Shown: one piece after another, positions 1 through 7,529 of the stretch | Layout of the letters: every line of letters begins with the position of its first letter | How positions within the stretch are numbered: the stretch's first letter is position 1 | Source: JANRKT01 sp033763355 | GTDB lineage: Bacteria; Bacteroidota; Bacteroidia; Chitinophagales; Chitinophagaceae | Assembly: GCA_033763355.1 (NCBI GenBank) | Contig: JANRKT010000039.1 | Coordinates: forward strand, 1 to 24,730 | DNA: 24,730 nt | Direction: 5' to 3' | Notes under the pieces: generated by a model | Told to the model about the DNA's origin: nothing | Databases searched by the model: none | What the model saw: only the letters and a program-made list of their open reading frames with translations | Translations under genes and position numbers: made by a program

Positions 1-763
1 TCACCATTTGTACAATTTTGCTGGTGTAATATTCAAAATTAAAACCGGCTTCTATAGCGGTTACTGTGGTATTAAAACGTCCAAAGTCGAAACGCAATGC
101 TGCTTTGGCATGAAGGCCGGGTACAAATTTTATTTCGTTCCATCCTTTTCCAAAACCTGCGCCGCCCAATATACCGGGACCAAGGAACAATGCACTGTCC
201 TGCTGTGTGTATTTAACAAAAATAGATTTTCCGGATTGCGGCGGTTCTTCAACTTCAACATAATAAGGCCTTTGGAGCCCTGCTGAAAAACCTCCTGCAA
301 GGATGCTGTAAACACCCACGCCGTTTTTATTTCCTTTTCCGCCAATCATATACTGCTGGCCCACCCCCAGTTTAAGCTGGTAAAAAGTATTTTGCTTGCC
401 ATAAACAAAAGGGTTGCCCAGAAAAATAATTCCCCCTACACTATTAGTAGTACTTTGTTTTTCTTCTTTGGCATGTTTTTTTTCATTCAGTTCAATCTGG
501 AAGATGGTGGCCTTGTAAGCAGATTTTATTTTGCCGATTTCGTAAGAAAGGCCATAGCCGTCATTATTAAGCTTGATGCCAAAAGCGGAGTGTTTCCTGT
601 AAAGAGGTTCGCCTTCTTCCTCCCTGCGCAGCATTTCTGCGATCCTTTCTTTTTTTGCAGCTTTCTTTTCTTCTTTGGAAACTTTTTTATTGTTGCCCTG
701 TTCCTGTGCTGTACCAACTGCTGCTAAAAGAAAACAGGCAACTGTATAAACGACTTTTCTCAC
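1..763 (-). CDS. Secreted outer-membrane beta-barrel-like protein, partial (C-terminus off left edge)
   Basis: The reverse frame stays open for 254 codons from a GTG at 761-763 to the window edge. No in-frame ATG lies just upstream, so GTG is the most plausible start. The protein begins with a signal peptide (MRKVVYTVACFLLAAVGTAQ, cut probably after A19). A Lys/Glu-rich segment follows at about residues 25-52, probably helical. From about residue 57 on it is rich in glycine and aromatic residues in alternating strand-like patterns (for example GYGLSYEIGKIKS near 69-81 and ALRFDFGRF near 222-230). This fits an outer-membrane barrel or an outer-membrane-associated protein. I do not recognise a named family and assign no function. 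It is divergent from the OsmC gene, with 48 nt between the two starts. The forward open frames over this region are antisense shadows. Confidence 0.72.
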   Translation of the reverse strand, partial: MRKVVYTVACFLLAAVGTAQEQGNNKKVSKEEKKAAKKERIAEMLRREEEGEPLYRKHSAFGIKLNNDGYGLSYEIGKIKSAYKATIFQIELNEKKHAKEEKQSTTNSVGGIIFLGNPFVYGKQNTFYQLKLGVGQQYMIGGKGNKNGVGVYSILAGGFSAGLQRPYYVEVEEPPQSGKSIFVKYTQQDSALFLGPGILGGAGFGKGWNEIKFVPGLHAKAALRFDFGRFNTTVTAIEAGFNFEYYTSKIVQMV

Positions 764-811
764 GATATGATTTTTATTATTCTTAAACGTAAATTTAGGC
801 AAAAAAATACA

Positions 812-1216
812 ATGACTTCACAAGTACAATACGAGGGGCGTTTACGTACCGTTGCCACGCACCTGCAATCGGGAACACAAATAGAAACAGATGCGCCAAC
901 CGATAACCAGGGCAAGGGTGAACGCTTTTCGCCTACAGACCTTGTTGCCACTGCATTGGGCAGTTGTATGCTTACTACCATGTGTATTAAAATGAAAGAA
1001 ATGGAAGCCGCTTTGAAGGATGTAAAAATAGAAGCGCAAAAGATCATGAGCTCCAACCCGCGGCGCATCAGCGGCATAAATTTAACTTTTCATTTTCCGG
1101 AGCATTTCAGCGCAAGCGGAGAACAGAAGAAACAACTGGAGCATATTGCCATGACCTGCCCGGTAAAAGAAAGCATCCATCCGGGTATTGAATTAAAAGT
1201 TGATTTTAACTGGTAA
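812..1216 (+). CDS. OsmC/Ohr-family protein
   Basis: 134 residues, the usual size for an OsmC-like subunit. OsmC/Ohr proteins are homodimeric, cytoplasmic, thiol-dependent enzymes that reduce organic hydroperoxides. Two cysteines sit where the family's redox pair is expected: C52 in ALGSCMLTTM and C116 in MTCPVKESIHPG. A polar segment with R38 (GERFSPTDL) precedes the first Cys, as in the family. The frame could open 15 codons earlier at 767, but ATG 812 begins directly at the conserved first strand (QVQYEGRLRTVATH), and the longer form would nearly touch the divergent start at 763. The sugar isomerase starts 17 nt downstream, so the two are probably co-transcribed. The exact substrate is not visible. 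A general OsmC-like role is likely; peroxidase activity is inferred from the two Cys. Confidence 0.9.
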   Translation: MTSQVQYEGRLRTVATHLQSGTQIETDAPTDNQGKGERFSPTDLVATALGSCMLTTMCIKMKEMEAALKDVKIEAQKIMSSNPRRISGINLTFHFPEHFSASGEQKKQLEHIAMTCPVKESIHPGIELKVDFNW

Positions 1217-1233
1217 TCATTTAATTTTTATTT

Positions 1234-2154
1234 ATGCTTCAACTGGGATTTGTAAGCGCTATTCTTGCTGATAACAGCCTTGAGGAAGTAATTGATTTCG
1301 CTTCGGCAAACAGGTTCTCATGTATAGAGGTAATGTGCTGGCCAAAAGGAAAAGCCGAGAGGCGCTATGCAGGTATAACACATATTGACGTGGATGAACT
1401 GGATGATAAAAAAGGAAAAGCAATAAAGGACTACCTGCAGCAGAAAAATATTTTTATATCCGGGCTTGGGTACTATCCCAACCCGCTTGACCCGGATAAA
1501 GAAAAATCTGATTTCTATTTTGAGCACATCAAAAAGGTAATTAAGGCCTGCAGCAAATTAGGAGTGGGGGTGATGAATACTTTTATCGGGAGGGACCCGC
1601 AAAAAAATGTTGAAGACAATTTAAAATTGTTTAAAGACCGCTGGCCTGCAGTTATTAAAACGGCTGAAGAATACAACATTAAAATTGGTATTGAAAACTG
1701 CCCGATGTTATTTACCAATGATGAATGGCCGGGCGGAAAAAACCTTGCTACAACACCCGCCGTGTGGGAAAGGATGTTTGAGATCATCCCATCCCCGGCT
1801 CTGGGGTTAAATTATGACCCCTCTCATCTTGTTTGGCAAATGATGGACCCCGTGCAGCCCATATATGATTACAAACATAAACTGCACCACATCCATTTAA
1901 AAGATGCCAAAGTATATAAGGATAAACTGAACCGTGTAGGTATTATGGCCACGCCGCTTGAATATCATTCTCCAAAGCTTCCGGGGCTTGGCGACGTAAA
2001 CTGGGGTGCTTTCTTTTCCGCACTTACTACGGTACGTTATACCGGGCCGGTTTGTATTGAAGTAGAAGACAAGGCATATGAAGGAAGTATTGAAAACATC
2101 CATTCAGCCATTCTTACGGCAAGAAACTACCTGAGCCAGTTTGTTGTGTTGTAG
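1234..2154 (+). CDS. Sugar phosphate isomerase/epimerase (xylose isomerase-like TIM barrel)
   Basis: 306 residues spanning one xylose-isomerase-like TIM barrel (AP endonuclease 2 superfamily). These enzymes use one or two divalent metals to isomerise or epimerise ketoses and related carbohydrates. The likely metal ligands appear in order: E154 (IGIENCP), D195 and H198 (NYDPSHL), H221 and D224 (HHIHLKDA), and E276 (VCIEVED). A PGLGDVNW segment at 250-257 is characteristic of the family. No signal peptide is seen, so it is cytoplasmic. It follows the OsmC gene by 17 nt with no terminator between. The real substrate cannot be read from sequence: inositol-pathway, hydroxypyruvate-isomerase-like and tagatose/psicose-epimerase-like enzymes share this fold. 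Confidence 0.9.
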   Translation: MLQLGFVSAILADNSLEEVIDFASANRFSCIEVMCWPKGKAERRYAGITHIDVDELDDKKGKAIKDYLQQKNIFISGLGYYPNPLDPDKEKSDFYFEHIKKVIKACSKLGVGVMNTFIGRDPQKNVEDNLKLFKDRWPAVIKTAEEYNIKIGIENCPMLFTNDEWPGGKNLATTPAVWERMFEIIPSPALGLNYDPSHLVWQMMDPVQPIYDYKHKLHHIHLKDAKVYKDKLNRVGIMATPLEYHSPKLPGLGDVNWGAFFSALTTVRYTGPVCIEVEDKAYEGSIENIHSAILTARNYLSQFVVL

Positions 2155-2160
2155 TAAATC

Positions 2161-2179
2161 AAAACCTGACAGGTTTTTT
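2161..2179 (+). terminator. Putative rho-independent terminator after the isomerase gene
   Basis: A short hairpin, AAAACC with loop TGACA and GGTTTT, is followed by more T residues seven bases after the isomerase stop codon. The stem is only 6 bp and A/T-rich, so it is weak. It lies between convergent genes, and the T tract favours the + strand. Confidence 0.4.
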
Positions 2180-2228
2180 CAGCAGGCTTTTGTTTTTCAG
2201 AAATCTTGAAGAAACCAGGTTTATGGTA

Positions 2229-3497
2229 TTAATTTATTTCAGGTCTTTTAAGCAAACTGTTGCCAATGGAGCAATCAAGACAGCGCTTTTTGTTGCAGTA
2301 AACGGTACGCAATTCAATCAGCGCCTGTGAGTCTGCTGCATTTTTATTGCTTATGCCAAGTTGGACCCAATAATTTAAAATCGAATTTTTTTCGGCAGCG
2401 GTTTCTTCCAGCCACCTGAGCGCTTTGTTTTTTACAGGCTGTTCTTTATGAAACATCCCGTATGCAAAAAGAACCGGTACAATGGTGTTGATGATGATGT
2501 TATCAACCATTGACTGGCCCAGGTTTTTTTCTTTATATGATGATACTTCATCAAACCGGTAATGGTAGTGCCAGTAGTCATTGGCCGTAACGTCCAGAAG
2601 TTTTTTTACCTCTTTTAGTGAAACGGTTTCTTTTACCTGCGAAAACAAATGGCTTGAATGATGAATAAGCATAGCAAGCTGTGCAAGCCTGACAGTTGGG
2701 AAATTCATGGGGCGCATACGTAAAAAAAGCGGCTGTAAAGTTGCTTTTGTCAGTTTGTATTTCTTTTGAAGGAACCCATATTCTCTTTTTAAAAGCCTGG
2801 GGTATTCCTCTTGCAGTTCAGTTTCCAGCAATCCCGACTGTCCAAATAACAATGCTTCAAGCTGGTGTATCTGGTTTTTGTGCCTGGCAAGAATGGTTAC
2901 AGGAAGTGAACGGGCAATCTTTTCAAACGCTTCGCTGTTTACTTTTATCCCGAAATTCCTTGCTATCATCCACCAGAATGTTTCTTCCCAATGCTGGTTG
3001 TTTTCCTGCAGGAAATCTTTGAGCACCTGGGTTTTCCTTTGCAGCCTTTCTGCCACCAGGCGGTCTTTCCAGCCTGTCCATGTTAATTCAGCTACCTGTA
3101 TAATGTTTTTTTCACATGGTATTTTATTCCTGTTGTTCATCCACTCACTGTACTGCTGCAGCAATAATTTCGACACACGGCTTTGTAATTCAAGAACCGG
3201 TATTGCGGCATCAGTTGTTTCATCATGCTGCCACACCACATGAAGGATGACATTGTTGTAATGGGGGTCAGTATGGTGGCCATGTTGTTTCCAGTCAGAT
3301 GTTTTAAGGTGAAGTTCAACATTGCCTACCCATATGGTCTGGCCTATTTTAATTTTAGCTTCAATGAAATCAGGCCCCTGGTTGGTATTGTGCAGGCCGG
3401 CATAAATTACTTTTACCGCTTCCCCTGAAACAGCAGTTGGTTCTTTGGTATTATAATACTGGAATTGCCAGATGAACTGAAGTAATCTCTCATTCAT
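2229..3497 (-). CDS. DUF2851 family protein
   Basis: 422 residues, matching in length and layout the uncharacterised DUF2851 family that is common in Bacteroidota. The N-terminus (NERLLQFIWQFQYYN) and a conserved block around residues 34-90 (GLHNTNQGPDF, WVGNVELHLKTSDW, HxxDPxYNNVILHVVW) are typical. The middle is helical and rich in aromatic and basic residues. The C-terminus carries three cysteines, C401, C406 and C409 (CNKKRCLDCSIGN), which could bind a metal. No signal peptide or membrane segment is seen. Function is unknown. The conserved His/Asp/Asn-rich N-terminal block could suggest a nucleic-acid or hydrolase role, but this is only a guess. It is the last gene of the minus-strand run and sits 70 nt after maf. 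Confidence 0.88.
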   Translation of the reverse strand: MNERLLQFIWQFQYYNTKEPTAVSGEAVKVIYAGLHNTNQGPDFIEAKIKIGQTIWVGNVELHLKTSDWKQHGHHTDPHYNNVILHVVWQHDETTDAAIPVLELQSRVSKLLLQQYSEWMNNRNKIPCEKNIIQVAELTWTGWKDRLVAERLQRKTQVLKDFLQENNQHWEETFWWMIARNFGIKVNSEAFEKIARSLPVTILARHKNQIHQLEALLFGQSGLLETELQEEYPRLLKREYGFLQKKYKLTKATLQPLFLRMRPMNFPTVRLAQLAMLIHHSSHLFSQVKETVSLKEVKKLLDVTANDYWHYHYRFDEVSSYKEKNLGQSMVDNIIINTIVPVLFAYGMFHKEQPVKNKALRWLEETAAEKNSILNYWVQLGISNKNAADSQALIELRTVYCNKKRCLDCSIGNSLLKRPEIN

Positions 3498-3567
3498 GAG
3501 AAAAGTTTATAATTCCCCGTTCTAAAGTTCAGGAGTTCTTATTGTATTTCAAAGTGCCTTCAGTATT

Positions 3568-4143
3568 TCAGAATTTTTCAAGCGCTTTTACCACCCTGCT
3601 TACCGGCAGGCCCATCACATTGTAGAAATCGCCGTTGATGCTTTTAATACCCACCACGCCAATCCATTCCTGTATGGCATAAGCCCCGGCTTTATCATAG
3701 GGCTGGTATTTGTCAACATAAAATTCAATTTCATTTCTGCTCAGCGGGTAAAACTCAACCTCGGTGCTGTCTGAAAAGCTGGTTTCTTTTTTTCCGTCTG
3801 TAATTACTATTCCTGTAATAACAAAATGTTTGTTGCCTGAGAGGGCTGAAAGAATGGATATTGCTTCCTCCCGTGTTTGTGGTTTGCCGATTACTTTATT
3901 GTTTAATACTACTATGGTGTCGGCTGCCAGTACAGTGGTATTGTTTTCATAGCGTTTAAAGGTCTCAGAATTTCTTGTTGCATTGGCTTTATTACGGGCA
4001 ATATAAACGGGGATTTCTTCAACGGACATTCCCGGCGGAAAATGCTCATCTGTTTCTTTTGCCAGTATGTCAAACTCAATTTCGGCCCATTCAAGCAATT
4101 GTTTCCTTCGCGGAGACTGTGAAGCCAGTACAATTTTCTTCAT
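3568..4143 (-). CDS. maf: Maf-family nucleoside triphosphate pyrophosphatase
   Basis: 191 residues from ATG 4143. An earlier in-frame start at 4155 would only add MVPD and increase the overlap with the upstream gene. Maf proteins hydrolyse dTTP/UTP or modified NTPs to the monophosphate and are thought to clean the nucleotide pool and influence septation. Visible motifs: the N-terminal SQSPRR loop (8-13), K52 (ARNKA), the catalytic-type Asp D75 in AADTIV, GKP at 86-88, YDKAGAYAIQ at 149-158, and the closing GDFYNVMGLP at 171-180. The YDKAGAYAIQ form favours the dTTP/UTP-hydrolysing YhdE-like subgroup. Its start codon overlaps the stop of the prenyltransferase gene (ATGA, 4 nt), indicating translational coupling. 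Confidence 0.94.
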   Translation of the reverse strand: MKKIVLASQSPRRKQLLEWAEIEFDILAKETDEHFPPGMSVEEIPVYIARNKANATRNSETFKRYENNTTVLAADTIVVLNNKVIGKPQTREEAISILSALSGNKHFVITGIVITDGKKETSFSDSTEVEFYPLSRNEIEFYVDKYQPYDKAGAYAIQEWIGVVGIKSINGDFYNVMGLPVSRVVKALEKF

Positions 4144-5090
4144 ATCAGGTACCATTTGAAAAACAGCATCGAAAGTATTCCTGTTAACATCACCAGCTTT
4201 ACCAGGTTGCTCAGGTTGTGAAAGTCTTCGGTTGTAAAGGCTTTAAACAGTTTCCTGAGTATGTGAAACAAAGGAAGAATGATCAGCAGCAGGTTATACA
4301 ACACGGGCCACCACCAGGTTAGCTGAATGGAATAAAGTTCCAGAACAAGCAATGCGCCAATCAGTACAATCAGCCATACTGCCACAAACACCTTTGATGC
4401 CGGGATGCCCCATACGATGGGCATGGTTTTGCAATTGTATTTTTCATCGCCTTCCATGTCCTCCATGTCTTTAATCACTTCCCTGATGAGTGAAATGATA
4501 AAAGCAAAGCCGCCATACATTACTGCATACTTATAAATTTTTGTAATAAGGGAAATGTGTTCTTTGTCGTAACGGCCGGGTAAAAACTTCATTTCAGCCA
4601 CGTACAGCACCAGCACCACCCATGCGGTAAGCAATGAAATAATGATGTTGCCGATAAGCAACTGCCTTTTGAAAGTGGTGGAATAAAACCAGAGCATCAA
4701 CACGCATACAATATTTATAATGCCGATGAGCAGGTTGCCGATCTTCCAGCCCAGGTAAAAGCTGATAACAATGCCGGTTACCGAAAGGGCAAGGTGCCAT
4801 ACAATAGCCCATCTTCTTTTAATGAGTTTTTCAATGATGAGCCTTTCGGGCCTGTTCACCCGGTCAATATTCAGGTCAAAATAATCATTGATGATGTACC
4901 CTGCAGCGGCTATCAGGATGGATGCAGCAATAAGAAGTACAAGGTGCAACCAGTCGAATTCATGGGTTAATTCAGGATGGCGTGCATATTCAGGAAGGAT
5001 GATGCAGTAATAAAAAAGAAATTGGGTGAGTGCAATAAAAAAAAGATTCGGATAGCGAATCAGTTTTAAAAACGCAACAAACAATTTCAT
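4140..5090 (-). CDS. UbiA-family prenyltransferase, geranylgeranylglycerol-phosphate geranylgeranyltransferase-like
   Basis: 316 residues with about eight or nine hydrophobic helices, so an inner-membrane protein. UbiA enzymes transfer a polyprenyl group from its diphosphate to an acceptor. Both Mg-diphosphate motifs are present: NDYFDLNID at 68-76 and KDMEDMEGD at 207-215. The overall form resembles the archaeal-type (di)geranylgeranylglyceryl phosphate synthase group often annotated in Bacteroidota, rather than the 4-hydroxybenzoate or protoheme enzymes. The acceptor cannot be proven from sequence. I chose ATG 5090 because it begins at the usual MKLFVAFLKLIRYPN amphipathic start. The frame could open 28 codons earlier, but that stretch lies in the end of the KdsC-like gene and is hydrophilic. 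It lies 22 nt after the phosphatase gene and overlaps maf by 4 nt. Confidence 0.88.
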   Translation of the reverse strand: MKLFVAFLKLIRYPNLFFIALTQFLFYYCIILPEYARHPELTHEFDWLHLVLLIAASILIAAAGYIINDYFDLNIDRVNRPERLIIEKLIKRRWAIVWHLALSVTGIVISFYLGWKIGNLLIGIINIVCVLMLWFYSTTFKRQLLIGNIIISLLTAWVVLVLYVAEMKFLPGRYDKEHISLITKIYKYAVMYGGFAFIISLIREVIKDMEDMEGDEKYNCKTMPIVWGIPASKVFVAVWLIVLIGALLVLELYSIQLTWWWPVLYNLLLIILPLFHILRKLFKAFTTEDFHNLSNLVKLVMLTGILSMLFFKWYLI

Positions 5091-5112
5091 CGTGTGAAGA
5101 TAGCCAAGAAAT

Positions 5113-5634
5113 TCAGACGGAAGATATCCCCGATCCCAATTCCCAGTGTTTATGCAGGCGAAGTACTTTTTCAATCACATCCCTTACACACCCTTCGCCG
5201 CCGCGGAATAAGGAGATATACTGTGCCATGTGGCGGATATCACTTACTGCATCAATAGGGCAGCATGCAAGCCCCGCTTCTTTCATGGCAGTATAATCCG
5301 GCACATCATCGCCCATAAACAATACTTCTTCTTTTTTCAGGTTGTGGTGCTGCATGTATTCCAGGAGCTTTTGTTGTTTATCATCCACCTTCTGAAAAAC
5401 ATCATCAATGCCAAGGCTGTTCAGCCTTTGCTCAACCGCAGCAGAGTAAGAACCGGAAATGATGACCACATGGTAGCCTTTTTTAACGGCAAGCTGCAGC
5501 GCATAGCCGTCTTTAATGTTCATCCTGCGTACAAATTCACCCTCAGGTAAAATCAGCAGCGAACCATCAGTAAGTACACCATCCACATCAAAGGCAAATG
5601 TGGTAATGGGCTGAAAGAGTTCAAGCACATTCAT
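5113..5634 (-). CDS. kdsC: KdsC-like HAD phosphatase (3-deoxy-D-manno-octulosonate 8-phosphate phosphatase)
   Basis: 173 residues, the usual size of the capless class C0 HAD enzymes that act as tetramers. KdsC removes phosphate from KDO-8-phosphate in the synthesis of the lipid A inner core. HAD motifs: motif I FDVDGVLTDG with D16 (nucleophile) and D18, motif II S60 (IISG), motif III K86, and motif IV GDDVPD with D109 and D110. A C-terminal GGEGCVRDV (145-153) matches the KdsC tail that reaches the neighbouring active site. Phosphatases acting on other acidic sugars (N-acylneuraminate-9-P-like) are close relatives, so the substrate is inferred. It is probably transcribed with the prenyltransferase and maf downstream. 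The DUF2520 gene ends 73 nt upstream. Confidence 0.9.
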   Translation of the reverse strand: MNVLELFQPITTFAFDVDGVLTDGSLLILPEGEFVRRMNIKDGYALQLAVKKGYHVVIISGSYSAAVEQRLNSLGIDDVFQKVDDKQQKLLEYMQHHNLKKEEVLFMGDDVPDYTAMKEAGLACCPIDAVSDIRHMAQYISLFRGGEGCVRDVIEKVLRLHKHWELGSGISSV

Positions 5635-5707
5635 GCACCGAAGATAAAAGTATCAGGGAAATAGAAAAGTTTTTTTAGGGGATGGGGCCGGGCAACCTCT
5701 TTCATAG

Positions 5708-6478
5708 TTACTGTATGGATTTATAATAATCCCAAATACTTTCGGTCATCTCTTCATATATCTTTTGAAGTTCCGGATGATCTTCCAGCATTTTCAAATG
5801 TTTTTTTGTGGTATCCCTGTCGTTTCTCACAGCGGGTCCTGTTTGCACCGCATCCGGGGAATAAAACTGCAGGCGGTTAACAGTTTCTTTAATTAATGAC
5901 AGCAGCAAATTAAAGTCAGCACCAGTCTTTTTACAGTAATCATTAGCCAGTGTAAAAAGGTGATTGGTGAAATTGCTCACCACAACAGCGGCAAGGTGCA
6001 GGTGAAGGCGTTGTTCATCATTTGCATAATGCACCTTACCGGAAATGGTGTAAGCGAAATCTTCAATCAACGTAAGGCTTTCAGGCGTGTTGCCATCTGC
6101 CAGTAAAGGTATTTCAGGAATTTGCTCCATGCCCGTTCTTAAGCTTTGCAATGGATAAAGTACACCATAGTTGGTACTGATTTTTTGCAACACATTTTTT
6201 GTAACAGAACCGGCTGTATGCACCACCAGCGAATGGTTTAACCGGAGATACATATGCAAATCCTCCAGTGCAGTATCAGACAGCGCAACAAGATACAATT
6301 CGCCGTCAGAGCTGGTATTGTTGAAGTCGTTGGTTATTTCACAATCCAGTATTTCGCCCAGCACTTTTGCATGTTCCAGGTTGCGGCTTACTACCTGTAA
6401 AACTTCATGCCCGGCAGCTTTTATTTTTCTGCCCAGCACAGTAGCCACATTACCGGAACCAATTATTACAACTTTCAT
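5708..6478 (-). CDS. DUF2520 / Rossmann-fold NAD(P)-binding oxidoreductase-like protein
   Basis: 256 residues. The N-terminus is a Rossmann nucleotide-binding motif (VVIIGSGNVATVLG, glycines at 7 and 9), and the domain resembles F420/NADP-dependent oxidoreductases and ketopantoate- or pyrroline-5-carboxylate-type reductases. The C-terminal half, helical and containing HLHLAAVVVSNFTNHL at about residues 158-173, matches the DUF2520 domain. The family is widespread in Bacteroidota but its reaction is unknown. No signal peptide is seen, so it is cytoplasmic. It heads the minus-strand run that continues with kdsC, ubiA-like and maf, though the 73-nt gap leaves room for a separate promoter. Its start faces the alpha/beta hydrolase across a 72-nt divergent region containing a dyad. 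Confidence 0.87.
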   Translation of the reverse strand: MKVVIIGSGNVATVLGRKIKAAGHEVLQVVSRNLEHAKVLGEILDCEITNDFNNTSSDGELYLVALSDTALEDLHMYLRLNHSLVVHTAGSVTKNVLQKISTNYGVLYPLQSLRTGMEQIPEIPLLADGNTPESLTLIEDFAYTISGKVHYANDEQRLHLHLAAVVVSNFTNHLFTLANDYCKKTGADFNLLLSLIKETVNRLQFYSPDAVQTGPAVRNDRDTTKKHLKMLEDHPELQKIYEEMTESIWDYYKSIQ

Positions 6479-6500
6479 GTCCCCGTCCCCTGAAGGGAGT

Positions 6501-6508
6501 TATATTTG
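6501..6508 (+). promoter_or_regulatory. Putative Bacteroidota -7 promoter box (TATATTTG)
   Basis: TATATTTG is an exact match to the Bacteroidota primary-sigma -7 consensus TAnnTTTG. It would place a transcript start near 6513-6516, upstream of the hydrolase starts at 6536 and 6551 and incompatible with a start at 6506. I see no good -33 TTTG at 19 nt upstream. Confidence 0.4.
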
Positions 6509-6519
6509 TTTTTTAAATG

Positions 6520-6534
6520 TTCTCCTCAGGAGAA
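6520..6534. repeat. 15-bp perfect dyad, possible operator
   Basis: TTCTCCT and AGGAGAA flank a single C. The element sits between the putative -7 box and the hydrolase start in the divergent promoter region, a position where a repressor could bind. It might equally act as a small RNA hairpin or, through AGGAG, as part of a ribosome binding site for ATG 6536. Confidence 0.35.
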
Positions 6535-6550
6535 TATGTTTTTAGCGGGT

Positions 6551-7393
6551 ATGAAATTAGCACAAAAAATTGCAGTGGGTTATATAAGGGCAAGGCTGAA
6601 CCTTCTTGCAGTGGTTTCAAAAAAGAAAGCGGCCGAAAAAGCATTTGAAATTTTCTGCACCCCTTTCCGCAAATCAAAAAAGAAAGCCCCGCCGGTTTTT
6701 GAGAAAGCAGAGAAACTGTCGTTTACATTTAATAATTATACCATCAGGGGTTACAGGTGGAGCCATCCTTCTTCAAAAAAATTTCTCATCCTGCATGGCT
6801 TTGAATCTTCTGCTTATAATTTCGACAGGTACGTCAATCCGGTTATAAAAAAGGGATATGAAGTGCTGGCCTTTGATGCTCCTGCCCACGGAAAAAGTTC
6901 GGGTAAGCAAATTAACCTGCCACTGTACGTTGATACCATTAAAGAAATCTACAGGCTTTACGGCCCTGTTGATGCATTCATGGCCCATTCATTTGGCGGC
7001 ATTGCAATAACACTTTTCCTTGAATCTTTGCCGCATAACAAAAATGTAAAACTTGTGCTGATTGCCCCGGCCACAGAAACCATTACAGCCATTGATTCTT
7101 TTTTCAGGTTTTTACAACTGAATAACGAAGTAAGAAAAGAGTTTGATGCCCTGATTGAAAAAAGGGGCGGCGTGCCGGTTTCACACTATTCCATCAGCAG
7201 GGCCATGAAAAAAATTAAGGCAAGTGTACTCTGGTTTCATGACGAAGATGATGACATCACACCCCTGAAAGATGCATTGCAGGTTAAAAATGATCATCAC
7301 CCTAATATTGAATTTGTCATCACCAAAGGCTTCGGGCACAGGAGAATTTACCGTGAAAACTCAGTGTTTAAGAGAATAACAGAGTTTGTGTAA
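6551..7393 (+). CDS. Alpha/beta hydrolase family protein
   Basis: 280 residues from ATG 6551; an ATG at 6536 would add five residues and cannot be excluded. The N-terminal 50-60 residues are basic and helical, then a hydrolase fold begins. The oxyanion region is LILHGFESS (HG at 82-83), the nucleophile elbow is AHSFGGIA with S147, the likely acid is D234 in FHDEDDDITP, and the likely base is H263 in KGFGHRRI. The elbow has A in place of the first G of GxSxG (A-H-S-F-G), as in many serine-hydrolase paralogues. No export signal is obvious. The substrate is unknown: esterase, lipase or thioesterase roles are possible. It is monocistronic, or the first gene ahead of topA, which starts 136 nt later after a T-rich stretch. 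Confidence 0.85.
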   Translation: MKLAQKIAVGYIRARLNLLAVVSKKKAAEKAFEIFCTPFRKSKKKAPPVFEKAEKLSFTFNNYTIRGYRWSHPSSKKFLILHGFESSAYNFDRYVNPVIKKGYEVLAFDAPAHGKSSGKQINLPLYVDTIKEIYRLYGPVDAFMAHSFGGIAITLFLESLPHNKNVKLVLIAPATETITAIDSFFRFLQLNNEVRKEFDALIEKRGGVPVSHYSISRAMKKIKASVLWFHDEDDDITPLKDALQVKNDHHPNIEFVITKGFGHRRIYRENSVFKRITEFV

Positions 7394-7405
7394 GCAGCAC
7401 CTGAA

Positions 7406-7436
7406 TTTTTTTTTTGCTCTCATTACTATAATATTG
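7406..7436 (+). promoter_or_regulatory. Weak candidate promoter for topA
   Basis: TTTT at 7406-7409, 19 nt, then TAATATTG at 7429-7436 approximates the Bacteroidota TTTG-N19-TAnnTTTG layout with one mismatch in each box. The T run here (10 T) may instead belong to termination of the hydrolase transcript. Confidence 0.25.
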
Positions 7437-7529
7437 CACCTGTCAGGACGGGAAAACAGGGGAGAGGAAGCAGATTGCTGTAAAATTTTAAGGCCCTCTC
7501 TCCGTTAAATGCCTGCAACTGGAATACCT

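Noticed and set aside
392..727. Phe-rich 111-codon open frame on the plus strand
   Set aside because: It is the complement of the Lys/Glu-rich stretch in the reverse outer-membrane gene (AAG/GAA codons read as CTT/TTC).
7461..7503. GGAGAG/CTCTCC pair enclosing about 31 nt upstream of topA
   Set aside because: A 6-bp stem with a large loop is weak; I see no riboswitch or conserved leader features.
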